From Candidatus Heimdallarchaeota archaeon (GTDB taxonomy: Archaea > Asgardarchaeota > Heimdallarchaeia > Hodarchaeales > LC-3): a stretch of DNA of 19,252 nucleotides. Below, in pieces: positions 1-7,550 of the stretch. Within the stretch, counting starts at the first letter, position 1. The number at the start of each line of letters is the position of its first letter. Made by a program: the position numbers and the translations under genes. The notes under the pieces are model-generated. The model ran no database searches. It worked only from the letters and a program-made list of their open reading frames with translations, and was not told where the DNA came from. The stretch covers positions 1 to 19,252 of the forward strand of contig DAHXPE010000203.1 of the NCBI GenBank assembly GCA_027364495.1, in the 5' to 3' direction.

Positions 1-71
1 TTATAGAATTTGTTGGATTACGTAATCGAAAAAAAAATTTTAACCTTACGTAGAATTATACTATATTGTGA

Positions 72-1184
72 CTAATTAAGGTGGAAATGAATTTTTATCC
101 AATTAGAATCGTGTTGTTCATATAAAAGAGCATTTTTTCTAAAAAGATTGGCAGTTGAAAAATCTACATTAAATGCATATATTGTAATTAATGAAGTTGG
201 TATGAAAATCAGAGTCATCATTATATAAACGTGAATTAAGGCAAGAGATCCAACTAATAAGATAACCATTAATAATGAAAAAATATTTTTCCAAAGAAGC
301 GAATAAACTCTAACTTTTGCGATTAAAAAAGCATAGAATGGAATAAAAACAATTCCAAAAAGTAAATATGCCTCATTTAAGGTATTGGAAAACATATATA
401 ATAAAGCAAAAATCGATAAAATGAGAGAAATGACGTTTAAGAAAATTGCGATTTTAAAAAAATTATACGAGCCAACATCGACTTTTTTAAACATTGTTGT
501 AGCTGATTTATCAAACAATAATAATAATAAAGTAAGAACATTTAATACGATCACGAAAGCTCCAAGAAGATTAACTTGCAAAGTATATAAGGAATAAATA
601 ATATAAGTTGGAGCTGTGATAAACATTAAAATTTTACCATTAACTTTTAATAATTGAAGAGCCAGTAAATTAGCTAAAATCCATAAAACAAAAGCATAGA
701 AAAGAAGAATAAATGTGGAACCGTCTTTGAACATTGCTGGTATATTTGAAATACCAAAATAAATTAAATAAATATATTGTAATAATAATATTAGATCTAA
801 TTTCCATAAATTTCTTTTAAAAGAATTTTTAAATAAATTATTAGCTTTTTTATCAAAAATCATGGAATAAATTGTCAAAATAGGAACAACAAAATAAATA
901 ATTAAAAAGAAAAATTTTCCCAGCAAGGTAAAAATATAAACTCCGATAGCTAAAGTTATTAGAATTAACATGATTCTTGAGATATTATCGTAATAATGAA
1001 CACCTACTAATACTATTCCATAGCAACAAAATATGAATAAATAAGTAAATCCTGTTTGAGGCTTATAAGTTATAAAAAATAGCGAAAGACTGCCAATTAT
1101 GAAAACAATAATATAGTTAAGATAATATGTGCCTAAATACAATTTTGATCTTTTTCGAATTTTAGATTGCTCATCTACGAACAT
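72..1184 (-). CDS. Multi-pass membrane protein made of three 4-helix repeats
   Basis: Function is not recognised. The 370-residue product is almost entirely hydrophobic, with about 12 predicted membrane helices (roughly 21-40, 45-63, 69-88, 91-110, 127-145, 156-178, 184-204, 206-224, 241-265, 271-290, 296-318, 320-338). It has an internal three-fold repeat of about 114 residues. Each unit is four helices followed by a short polar signature: FDKKANNLFKN at 110-120, FDKSATTMFKK at 224-234, and a diverged copy ending DFSTANLFRKN at 341-351. There is no signal peptide or soluble domain. The N-terminus is basic (KIRKRSK at 8-14) and the C-terminus is short and His-rich. It starts at ATG and is preceded by about 300 bases of gene-free DNA, so it is probably its own transcription unit. 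The repeat architecture suggests a transporter or membrane scaffold, but no catalytic or transport motif is visible. Confidence 0.8.
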   Translation of the reverse strand: MFVDEQSKIRKRSKLYLGTYYLNYIIVFIIGSLSLFFITYKPQTGFTYLFIFCCYGIVLVGVHYYDNISRIMLILITLAIGVYIFTLLGKFFFLIIYFVVPILTIYSMIFDKKANNLFKNSFKRNLWKLDLILLLQYIYLIYFGISNIPAMFKDGSTFILLFYAFVLWILANLLALQLLKVNGKILMFITAPTYIIYSLYTLQVNLLGAFVIVLNVLTLLLLLFDKSATTMFKKVDVGSYNFFKIAIFLNVISLILSIFALLYMFSNTLNEAYLLFGIVFIPFYAFLIAKVRVYSLLWKNIFSLLMVILLVGSLALIHVYIMMTLIFIPTSLITIYAFNVDFSTANLFRKNALLYEQHDSNWIKIHFHLN

Positions 1185-1482
1185 AATTTTTTACACTAGC
1201 ATTTTTGTCTTTTAATAATTTTATTTCAAATAATTTAGGGCTTTAATATTTATTAACTATCGGATAGGTGAAAAAAAAAAGGCTCATTTAAATAAGGAAA
1301 ATATACCTTTTTTTAATTAAAAAAGAGAAACAAAAGGTCGTACTACTTCTTTTATAATGATGAAATTATTGAACAAACTTTTGTTGAATCTAAAATATTA
1401 TATACGCTTATTTTTGGTGGCTGTTTTAGTTAAAATATAGAAAATAATAGCCAATGCGATTCGTTTTTTAAATCAGGAAATT
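1185..1482. other. Gene-free AT-rich spacer
   Basis: This spacer lies between two minus-strand genes. It should hold the end of the hub-domain transcript and the promoter of the repeat membrane protein. Several poly-A and poly-T runs are present (for example around 1271-1325). No RNA gene or convincing inverted repeat is seen. Confidence 0.5.
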
Positions 1483-1860
1483 TTAATTTCTATGAAAATG
1501 AACCATTTTCCATGTACCCTTTTCTTTATGATAAATACGAGTTTCATGTCGTGTACTTAATTTGGATTGACCGTCTATATAGGAAGAATTTATTATTGTA
1601 TAGGCAATATAAGCAGAATCAAAGTAAACATGAACTACTGGATTTACAATTTCAAAGTGGTAATTTTTTGGTTTTGTATTGCTTATGAAAAAAAGATGAA
1701 AATCAAGACCAACCACAATATTACTACTTGTTTCAGGTTCAATTGCAGTCAGTTTTTCACTGCAAAGTAATTTATATTTTTCTACATCACCTTTTCGAAT
1801 AGCATGGAGTAATTCGTTATTTAAATCATAAATTTCTTGTTCTTCAGCTGAGAATGTCAT
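1483..1860 (-). CDS. Stand-alone CaMKII association (hub)-like domain protein, NTF2-like fold
   Basis: The 125-residue protein is one domain that strongly resembles the oligomerising hub of eukaryotic CaMKII (Pfam CaMKII_AD, NTF2/SnoaL superfamily). Landmarks in order are an N-terminal helix ending HAIRKGDVEKY (19-29), LTAIEPET (37-44), GLDFHLFF (51-58), NPVVHV (73-78), YIDGQ (94-98), ETRIYH (106-111), a Trp at 117 and VHFHR (120-124). These match the order and wording of the animal hub domain, which has LTAFEPE, EGMDFHRFYF, NPHVHV, YIDGQG, ETRVWH and VHYH. There is no kinase domain. In characterised relatives this fold forms ring-shaped oligomers with a ligand pocket, so a homo-oligomer with a small-molecule pocket is the likely form here. 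It starts six bases after the stop of the upstream dipeptidase gene, with an AGGTAA-like ribosome site inside that gene's end, so the two form an operon. Its function in archaea is unknown. Confidence 0.85.
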   Translation of the reverse strand: MTFSAEEQEIYDLNNELLHAIRKGDVEKYKLLCSEKLTAIEPETSSNIVVGLDFHLFFISNTKPKNYHFEIVNPVVHVYFDSAYIAYTIINSSYIDGQSKLSTRHETRIYHKEKGTWKMVHFHRN

Positions 1861-1866
1861 GTTTTC

Positions 1867-3216
1867 TTACTTACCTATTTCTTGAAGCATTAGTTTGATA
1901 ACTTCTTTAGACCCTTCAAAATTTTCAATCCGTAAACGTTCATTTTGAGAGTGAGCACCATCTGATGATTGACCAGTAGATATTCCAATAGCTGGGGTTT
2001 TGAATAATTTTTCCATAAATGGGATTATCGGTATAGAGCCTCCAGATCGAACGTAAGCTGGTTCCATCTTCCAATATTCACGAATGGCTTTAGTATTGGC
2101 TTTAAAAAGAAAATTATTGATATCACCGTACCACCAATCACCAAAAAATGTTCTAACAGCTAATTTGTTAGGAGATTTCAATTTAGCAAATTCTTTGGTT
2201 AAATACTTTTCAAATAACTTAGCTATTTCTTCTGCTTTCTGATCAGGTACAAGTCTTATACTTGCCTTCCCTATTACCTTAGCCGGAATAACAGTTTTGG
2301 AGCCTGGACCATAAAAAGCTCCTTCAATACCATGAATAGAAAGACTTGGATTTCGCCATAAATTCATTAACAAAGATTTAGGATCTTCATTTTGCCATTT
2401 AGTCGTGTAACCAATAGATTGTTTAAATTCCTTTATATTAAATTCAATGTTATCATATAATTTCTTTTCTTCATCCGTTAATGGTTTAACTGAATCATAA
2501 ACTCCTTCAACTAAAATTTTACCATCAAGTGAAATTAACCTGGATAAAAGATTAACTAAATCAACCATAGGTTCTCGGAATGCTCCTCCAAATTGACCTG
2601 AATGTTGGTCTTTATCAGGTCCACTTATCTCTATAGAAGCACCGCACAATCCACGAAATCCATAGTCCATACTTGGTACGCGATCACCAAACCAAGCAGT
2701 ATCACAAACCATTAGCCCATCTATTTTAGGGAAATACTTATACTCTTTAGCAACGGTTTCTTCAAATCCACTACTTCCAGATTCTTCTTCTCCTTCGTAT
2801 AACCAGCAGACATTCACAGGTAGATTTCCAGACTGTTGTAATTCTTTAATAGCTTGATTAACAACTACAATTGGTCCTTTATCATCGCTGGTTCCTCTCC
2901 CATACAGATAACCGTCCTGTTCTACAACTGTAAAAGGTTCAGTAGACCAACCATCCTCATTTAAAGCTGGTTGAACATCATAATGGCAATAAAACATAAT
3001 TGTTTTTTTAGTAGAATCAGAACCAAATTTACCAAAAATTAACGGATTTCGACCTTTGACAGCGTTAGAAACAAGTTTTGCATCAGCACCAAGTTCTTTT
3101 AATTTGGATAGTACTAAATCAGCAGTTTTAAGACAATCTTGTTTTTTACCCGGATCTGAACTAACAGATGGAATACTAATAAGTTTTTTGAGGTAATTTT
3201 TCATTTCTTCAGACAT
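1867..3216 (-). CDS. M20 family metallodipeptidase, CNDP-like
   Basis: This is a dinuclear zinc (or manganese) peptidase of the M20 family, probably a cytosolic dipeptidase that releases amino acids from short peptides. Motifs, numbered from the ATG at 3216: YCHYDVQP with metal His78 and catalytic Asp80; YGRGTSDDKGP with the bridging Asp111; EEESGS with catalytic Glu144 and metal Glu145; Asp172 in CDTAWFG; the dimer-contributed His205 in GPDKDQHSGQFGG; GGSIP near 392; and the metal His422 in SDGAHSQNERL. The DGAHSQNE wording and the large lid domain (about 200-320) put it with carnosinase-like CNDP/PepV enzymes rather than DapE or ArgE. At 449 residues it has the family's usual length. An in-frame TTG two codons upstream is possible, but ATG is preferred because an AATTTAATTT TATA-like stretch (3241-3250) sits about 25-30 bases upstream, compatible with leaderless initiation. 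The hub-domain gene follows directly. Confidence 0.93.
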   Translation of the reverse strand: MSEEMKNYLKKLISIPSVSSDPGKKQDCLKTADLVLSKLKELGADAKLVSNAVKGRNPLIFGKFGSDSTKKTIMFYCHYDVQPALNEDGWSTEPFTVVEQDGYLYGRGTSDDKGPIVVVNQAIKELQQSGNLPVNVCWLYEGEEESGSSGFEETVAKEYKYFPKIDGLMVCDTAWFGDRVPSMDYGFRGLCGASIEISGPDKDQHSGQFGGAFREPMVDLVNLLSRLISLDGKILVEGVYDSVKPLTDEEKKLYDNIEFNIKEFKQSIGYTTKWQNEDPKSLLMNLWRNPSLSIHGIEGAFYGPGSKTVIPAKVIGKASIRLVPDQKAEEIAKLFEKYLTKEFAKLKSPNKLAVRTFFGDWWYGDINNFLFKANTKAIREYWKMEPAYVRSGGSIPIIPFMEKLFKTPAIGISTGQSSDGAHSQNERLRIENFEGSKEVIKLMLQEIGK

Positions 3217-3358
3217 AAACAATCACATTTTTGTCATTGTAATTTAATTTCAACTTTTTAAAAAAAAATACAAAAAGTTTATGTTTAACTTTTAAAGAAC
3301 TTAATTAATTCTTTTATTGTTTTAATTATCTAAAAGAATTTTGAGGATATTTTACCAA

Positions 3359-4003
3359 ATGAAAGTTATTTCATTAAATGTAAGTAATCTTAAGGAAATA
3401 CCATGGGACGGAAAAATGATTCAAACTGGTATATTTAAAGAGCCAGTTACAAAGGCTTTAGAAGTAAAAGGAATAAATATTGTGGGTGATGATCAAGGAA
3501 ATAGAAAGACTCATGGTGGGCCAGACAGAGTCGTTTATTCTTATGCGATGGAATACTATGACTATTGGAATAAGCAGTATCCGGACAAAAATCTGCCTTT
3601 TGGTATGTTTGGAGAAAATCTAACTACCGAAGGATTATTTGAAAATAAAATTCAAATTGGAGACATTTTTAAAATAGGAACAGCGGAAATAATGGCTGTT
3701 CAACCACGAATGCCATGTTATAGATTAGGAATCAAGTTTGATGATCAAAAAGTTATAGATAAATATCTTGAAACAGATTATTGTGGCATTTTTTATAAAG
3801 TAGTTAAAGAAGGGAAAATAAAATCGCATGATGAAATAAAATTAGTAAAAAATGATCCTGAATCGATGACAATTGTTGAAATTTATCATCTTATGCAGGA
3901 AAAAGGGAATCGCGAAACAGTTCAAAAAGCATTAAAATTAGAGCACTTACCAGATAAATTAAAAGTTAGATTTCAACAATTATTAGAAACTAAAACTACT
4001 TAG
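3359..4003 (+). CDS. MOSC domain protein, YiiM-like
   Basis: This is a molybdenum-cofactor sulfurase C-terminal (MOSC) domain protein of the YiiM type. Relatives reduce N-hydroxylated substrates such as 6-hydroxylaminopurine using a molybdenum cofactor bound through a conserved Cys. Visible hallmarks are KTHGGPDR (50-57), LPFGMFGENLTTEGL (79-93), IGDIFKIG (100-107) and QPRMPCYRLG with the presumed Mo-ligand Cys120. The last ~50 residues are helical and resemble the 3-alpha domain that follows MOSC in YiiM. Length is 214 residues. The ATG at 3359 is chosen because a GAGGAT ribosome site (3343-3348) lies about 10 bases upstream; a TTG at 3341 would start inside that site. The gene is divergent from the dipeptidase across a 142-base shared promoter region. 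The physiological substrate cannot be read from the sequence. Confidence 0.9.
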   Translation: MKVISLNVSNLKEIPWDGKMIQTGIFKEPVTKALEVKGINIVGDDQGNRKTHGGPDRVVYSYAMEYYDYWNKQYPDKNLPFGMFGENLTTEGLFENKIQIGDIFKIGTAEIMAVQPRMPCYRLGIKFDDQKVIDKYLETDYCGIFYKVVKEGKIKSHDEIKLVKNDPESMTIVEIYHLMQEKGNRETVQKALKLEHLPDKLKVRFQQLLETKTT

Positions 4004-4231
4004 TATTGTTTTGATTAAATAAATTTTCAAGACTTCAATTTATTAAAAAATTCAGAATTAATTTTACCAAATCTTATAACATGAATCTAAATTAAAAAAA
4101 TTTTTCAAAGTTCGATTGATTTATGAAGCCTTGGGATAAGAAATAAAATCACGCTTTTTACTATAAAAAAAATCGTGGCACATTTTATTCATTTCTAAGA
4201 AGAAGAATTAAATTCGACTTAATCAAAATTT

Positions 4232-4237
4232 GGTGAT
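4232..4237 (+). promoter_or_regulatory. Ribosome binding site GGTGAT deciding a non-AUG start
   Basis: GGTGAT matches the complement of the archaeal 16S rRNA 3' end. It ends five bases before an ATT codon at 4243 that opens the GTPase reading frame. An in-frame TGA at 4234-4236 overlaps it, so translation cannot begin further upstream. Confidence 0.6.
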
Positions 4238-4242
4238 ATAAT

Positions 4243-4944
4243 ATTCTATTTAAGATTCTATTACTTGGCGATGCAGGTGTCGGTAAAACATCCTCTATAA
4301 AATCATTCATGGATGAGAAACTTAACAAGGATTATTTAGCTACAATAGGAGTAGATGTTACAACAGTTAAAATTTCTTTAAATAATAATGAATTAATTAC
4401 TTTGACAGTGTGGGATTTAGCGGGTCAGGATAGATTTCAAAAAATTCGTGGTCAATTTTATCTGGGATCGGTATTAGGTTTATTAATATTTGATGTTACT
4501 AATAAAGAATCTTTTATGAATTTAAATAATTGGATTGAAGAGGCGGAATCATCACTTGTTAAGACAATTCCCTTGTTTTTAATTGGAAACAAAATTGATT
4601 TACCCAAAAGAATTGTATCTAAAGTTGAAATGGAGGATTTTAAAAAGAAAAATAATCTCATAAAAGCTATTTATGAAACAAGTGCTTTAACAGGTGAAGG
4701 AATCAAAAATCTTTTCCATTCATCAGCAGAATTTATCTATAATCAATATGTTGCTGAAAACCCGTTAATTGTTAATAATCATATCCCTTTAAAAAAGGAA
4801 ACTGTCACATCAAAATCTCCTAAGGAAATAGGTAAAAAATTACCTAAAAAATCAAAGAAAAAAGCAATAAAAAAATCTTCTAAAAAATCTTCAAAAAAAA
4901 CTGAAACAAAAACAACAAAAAAATCTAAAAAGAAAGATAAATAG
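4243..4944 (+). CDS. Rab/Ras-like small GTPase with polylysine tail, probable AUU start
   Basis: This is a Ras-superfamily GTPase closest in wording to Rab/Arf-like switches. All G motifs are present, numbered from an ATT codon at 4243: G1 GDAGVGKTS (9-17), G2 Thr34 in ATIGVD, G3 WDLAGQDRF (57-65, with Gln62), G4 NKID (116-119) and G5 ETSA (145-148). The first ATG in frame (4309, residue 23) lies after the P-loop and would give a protein unable to bind GTP. Upstream, an in-frame TGA at 4234 leaves only TAT AAT ATT CTA TTT AAG, so ATT preceded by GGTGAT is the best start and gives the usual short N-terminus before LLLGD. The C-terminal 37 residues contain 20 lysines plus Ser/Thr, with no Cys for prenylation, so any membrane contact would be electrostatic. 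Such GTPases are abundant in Asgard archaea. No GAP, GEF or roadblock partner is adjacent. Confidence 0.9.
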   Translation: MLFKILLLGDAGVGKTSSIKSFMDEKLNKDYLATIGVDVTTVKISLNNNELITLTVWDLAGQDRFQKIRGQFYLGSVLGLLIFDVTNKESFMNLNNWIEEAESSLVKTIPLFLIGNKIDLPKRIVSKVEMEDFKKKNNLIKAIYETSALTGEGIKNLFHSSAEFIYNQYVAENPLIVNNHIPLKKETVTSKSPKEIGKKLPKKSKKKAIKKSSKKSSKKTETKTTKKSKKKDK

Positions 4945-4945
4945 G

Positions 4946-4957
4946 TTTTATTTTTTT
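4946..4957 (+). terminator. T-rich terminator after the GTPase gene
   Basis: A T4-A-T7 stretch begins two bases after the GTPase stop codon, in the 23-base gap between convergent genes. Archaeal transcription typically ends at such non-template T tracts. No hairpin is visible. Confidence 0.5.
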
Positions 4958-4967
4958 AATTAAGTGG

Positions 4968-5696
4968 TTATTCTCTTGTTGGATCAAACAAGTCTGAAAA
5001 TTTCTTAAAATCAGAAAAATTATTGAAAACTTGAATAAAAGAACCTTTCCAAAGAAAATAGATTTTATCAACCTGTTTTAATAAATCATAATCATGCGTT
5101 GCTATTATTAAAGTCGATTCTTTTGCTAAATTACTTAACAATGAAGAAAACTCTTTTTTACTCCAAGGATCTAAACCAATTGTTGGTTCATCTAAAATCA
5201 AAATCTCAGGGCTTGTTACTAAGGCACCAGCTATCGAAACTTTCTTTTTTTCTCCAAACGAAAGTGAAAAGAAACTTCTTCCAGCTAAATAGGTGATTTT
5301 AAGTTTATGCATTACCATTTGGACTTTTTCGTCAATTTCACTACTATTGAAACCTAAATTTCGCAATCCGAATGCAATATCTTCCTCTACTCTTGGAAAA
5401 AAAACTTGTTCATCTGGGTTTTGAAACACTAAACCAATTGAATGTAATAGATCCCTTTGGTTAGAAACAATTCTTTGTTTGTACAAAAAAGTTCCTTCAA
5501 AAGGCTTTAATAAACCAATCAACAATTTCAAAAATGTTGTTTTTCCAGCACCATTCGGTCCAACTATCGCTACTGCTTCATTTTTACTAATTGAAAAGTT
5601 TAAATTGTTTATGATTTTGTTTTCAGACTTTTTATTATAACTAAATGTAAGTTTTTTGATTTCTATTAATTGTGATAATCTTGTGTCAGTAATCAT
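4968..5696 (-). CDS. nikO: ECF nickel transporter ATPase subunit NikO
   Basis: This is the ATP-binding subunit (A component) of an energy-coupling-factor metal importer, acting on the cytoplasmic face with NikQ. Numbered from the ATG at 5696: Walker A GPNGAGKTT (46-54), the ECF-type Q-loop VFQNPDEQVFFP (90-101), signature LSFGEKKKVS (145-154), Walker B LILDEPTIGLD (166-176) and the switch His in ATHD (about 201). FQNPDxQ followed by EEDIAFG is typical of CbiO/NikO/EcfA. The signature reads LSFGE where LSGGE is usual, so its second position is a bulky Phe. A GTG at 5711 overlaps the nikQ end. The ATG, one base after the nikQ stop and about 11 bases after an AGGTGA site, is the better start and implies translational coupling. 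At 242 residues it is slightly short at the C-terminus. It is the last gene of the nickel operon. Confidence 0.93.
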   Translation of the reverse strand: MITDTRLSQLIEIKKLTFSYNKKSENKIINNLNFSISKNEAVAIVGPNGAGKTTFLKLLIGLLKPFEGTFLYKQRIVSNQRDLLHSIGLVFQNPDEQVFFPRVEEDIAFGLRNLGFNSSEIDEKVQMVMHKLKITYLAGRSFFSLSFGEKKKVSIAGALVTSPEILILDEPTIGLDPWSKKEFSSLLSNLAKESTLIIATHDYDLLKQVDKIYFLWKGSFIQVFNNFSDFKKFSDLFDPTRE

Positions 5697-5697
5697 A

Positions 5698-6504
5698 TTA
5701 TGAAAATTCACCTAAAGGTAAAAATTTTAATTGTACCATTATTAATAAGATTACGTTGCTTAATAAAGTGATCCAAAGTAATCTCAATCCTTGAAATGAC
5801 CAATTAATAGTTGCATGGTAAAGTGTTCCGTTAAATCCCCTAACAATAAGAGCGTCCCTTCTTTGACTATTTTTTATCAAAGTCCTAATCAATATACCTC
5901 CAATCATGTAGCCAATAATTTGATATGAACGTAAACTAGTACCAAGGCGTTCTCCATAACTTCTTATATATCTAGCATCTAAAATTCTTTCAGCTTCTTT
6001 TTGTAAATCAATTGTAGAGCGGTACATGAAAAGCAAAACATTAACAAGAACATTAGGCATTTTCAAACTCTCAAAAGCATAAATAATATCCAAAAAAGAA
6101 TCTTCTGATTCAATTAGCAAAAGCGTGTTATAAATGAATAAAAATGTTTTAAAAAAATAGAAAATCACTAATTCAATTTTAGAATATTTTATTAATGTCT
6201 TGCCAAAACTAATAAGCCCTTGACTTGGATATGCAAGATAAACTAATAATACTAAAGAAACAAGTAATGGGAGCGTTAATAAAAATTTTTTAATGATTTC
6301 ATACACATTTGCACGATATACAAAAGTTAAAATAAGTAGCATAATTCCAAATAATAGTAGTAACTCAAAGCTAATTAATAATGTTAGCACAATACTGTTA
6401 CTTATAAGGATAATTATTTTAGATTTAGTATCAATTGCTTTATTTCCACGGTGAACATGCCATCCTAATCCTTGTGAATGACCTAAATGATGAGCTCCAG
6501 ACAT
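5698..6504 (-). CDS. nikQ: ECF nickel transporter transmembrane subunit NikQ
   Basis: This is the T component of the nickel importer, the membrane scaffold that couples NikO to the substrate-binding NikMN. The 268 residues have about five to six membrane helices. The two cytoplasmic Ala-Arg coupling motifs characteristic of EcfT/CbiQ are present: LDARYIRSYG (175-184, Arg178) and LIVRGFNG (219-226, Arg222). These helices plug into the groove of the ATPase dimer. The N-terminus before the first helix is rich in His and Gly, with His at 5, 6, 9, 16 and 18, which may help gather metal ions. The HRGNKAIDTKSKI stretch corresponds to the conserved N-terminal start of CbiQ/NikQ proteins. It sits 49 bases after nikMN and is followed immediately by nikO. 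CbiQ (cobalt) and NikQ cannot be told apart by this protein alone; the NikR regulator makes nickel the better call. Confidence 0.9.
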   Translation of the reverse strand: MSGAHHLGHSQGLGWHVHRGNKAIDTKSKIIILISNSIVLTLLISFELLLLFGIMLLILTFVYRANVYEIIKKFLLTLPLLVSLVLLVYLAYPSQGLISFGKTLIKYSKIELVIFYFFKTFLFIYNTLLLIESEDSFLDIIYAFESLKMPNVLVNVLLFMYRSTIDLQKEAERILDARYIRSYGERLGTSLRSYQIIGYMIGGILIRTLIKNSQRRDALIVRGFNGTLYHATINWSFQGLRLLWITLLSNVILLIMVQLKFLPLGEFS

Positions 6505-6553
6505 GATTAAATATCAATATCCTTATCAAAATACAAATTATTGGTGTAAATGG

Positions 6554-7495
6554 CTAAATTACTTTTTCTCTTTTTTGAATAAAGGAAGCTGGAATAAAAT
6601 AAAAGCTTAAAATTATTAATATTCCAAAGAAGGCTGATAATATAGTTCCAACCACTGATCCTAGTCCTAAAAAATCATATCCATTGGCAATTCCTAATTC
6701 AAAATAATAACTACTGATAGATGGAAATAATTGTTGACTTGCTGACTCTAATCCGTCAGGATTTGTAAAGGAAAAAAGCGAAAGTACTGATAACAATAAA
6801 ATTAATACTCCCAGTCCAAATAATGGTTTATTCGTTGATTTTAAACTCGATAAGAATGAAATTTTTTCTTTTGTTATGTTTTGGTCAAATGGAAATTCAG
6901 AAACTTTTAGGTAATATATAATTCCAACAGTTATAGCACCTTCAATTAGCCCAATCAAAAAGTGATAACCAAGAACAAGAGGCAATCCAACACTTAAGGT
7001 AGTCTTATTTGAAAAAACTAATTCTAAAGTAGCAAAGAAAGAAGCAATAACTACTGAAAAAAATGCTGCTAAATAAATACGAACGTAATATTCAATATTA
7101 GACATATTTTCTCTGTTTTTTACTTTCTTAATTATATAAGCGGTTGTAGTTGTTGCGATACCCATATTAAACATATTAGCACCTAATGCTATTATTCCAC
7201 CGTCAGCAAAAACAAAAGCTTGAACAAATAAAACAGAAAACATGGTAATAATTGCTCCGGGAAATCCTAAAACATAAACTGCTAACGCTCCACCCAGTAA
7301 ATGTCCAGTTGTTCCTCCAGCTATTGGAAAATTAAACATCTGAGCTACAAAAATAACTGAAGCAATAGCTCCAATATTAGATGTCTTTTCCAAATCTTTT
7401 GTTATTCTTGAAATAGCGAAAGATAAAACAATTAATGTAATAGACCATGTTATTAATATTACAACTAAATCCAACCAACCATCTGGAATATGCAT
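6554..7495 (-). CDS. nikMN: Nickel-specific ECF S component, NikM-NikN fusion
   Basis: This is the substrate-binding membrane subunit of the nickel importer. The mature N-terminus MHIPDGWLD places His2 next to the amino terminus, the metal-chelating arrangement seen in NikM/CbiM, and the loop GGTTGHLLGGAL supplies His65. FADGGIIALGANMFNMG (about 96-112) is the other NikM/CbiM signature. The first ~220 residues form the NikM domain. The C-terminal part (about 225-313) has two membrane helices bracketing a NPDGLESA loop, the PDGLE signature of NikN/CbiN, so the two small subunits are fused. ATG 7495 is certain because the first residues are functional. It is preceded by an AGGTCTG ribosome site and by an operator/TATA arrangement described separately. 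It is first in the nikMN-nikQ-nikO unit. Confidence 0.94.
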   Translation of the reverse strand: MHIPDGWLDLVVILITWSITLIVLSFAISRITKDLEKTSNIGAIASVIFVAQMFNFPIAGGTTGHLLGGALAVYVLGFPGAIITMFSVLFVQAFVFADGGIIALGANMFNMGIATTTTAYIIKKVKNRENMSNIEYYVRIYLAAFFSVVIASFFATLELVFSNKTTLSVGLPLVLGYHFLIGLIEGAITVGIIYYLKVSEFPFDQNITKEKISFLSSLKSTNKPLFGLGVLILLLSVLSLFSFTNPDGLESASQQLFPSISSYYFELGIANGYDFLGLGSVVGTILSAFFGILIILSFYFIPASFIQKREKVI

Positions 7496-7550
7496 TAATA
7501 TTCAGACCTATTTTTAACTAAGTAATTCTAAAATTAATTAAAAATAAGTA

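Noticed and set aside
1357..1440. 27-codon hydrophobic plus-strand frame (MMKLL start)
   Set aside because: Too short, no ribosome site or promoter, and hydrophobic content follows from T-rich DNA.
4150..4177. Hairpin CACG...CGTG with a T run paired to an A run
   Set aside because: The stem is interrupted and mostly A-T, it lies about 150 bases after the MOSC gene stop, and such pairings are common in this composition.
4309..4944. GTPase starting at the ATG at 4309
   Set aside because: It would remove the P-loop (4267-4293), which is in the same frame with no stop between, so the true start must be upstream.
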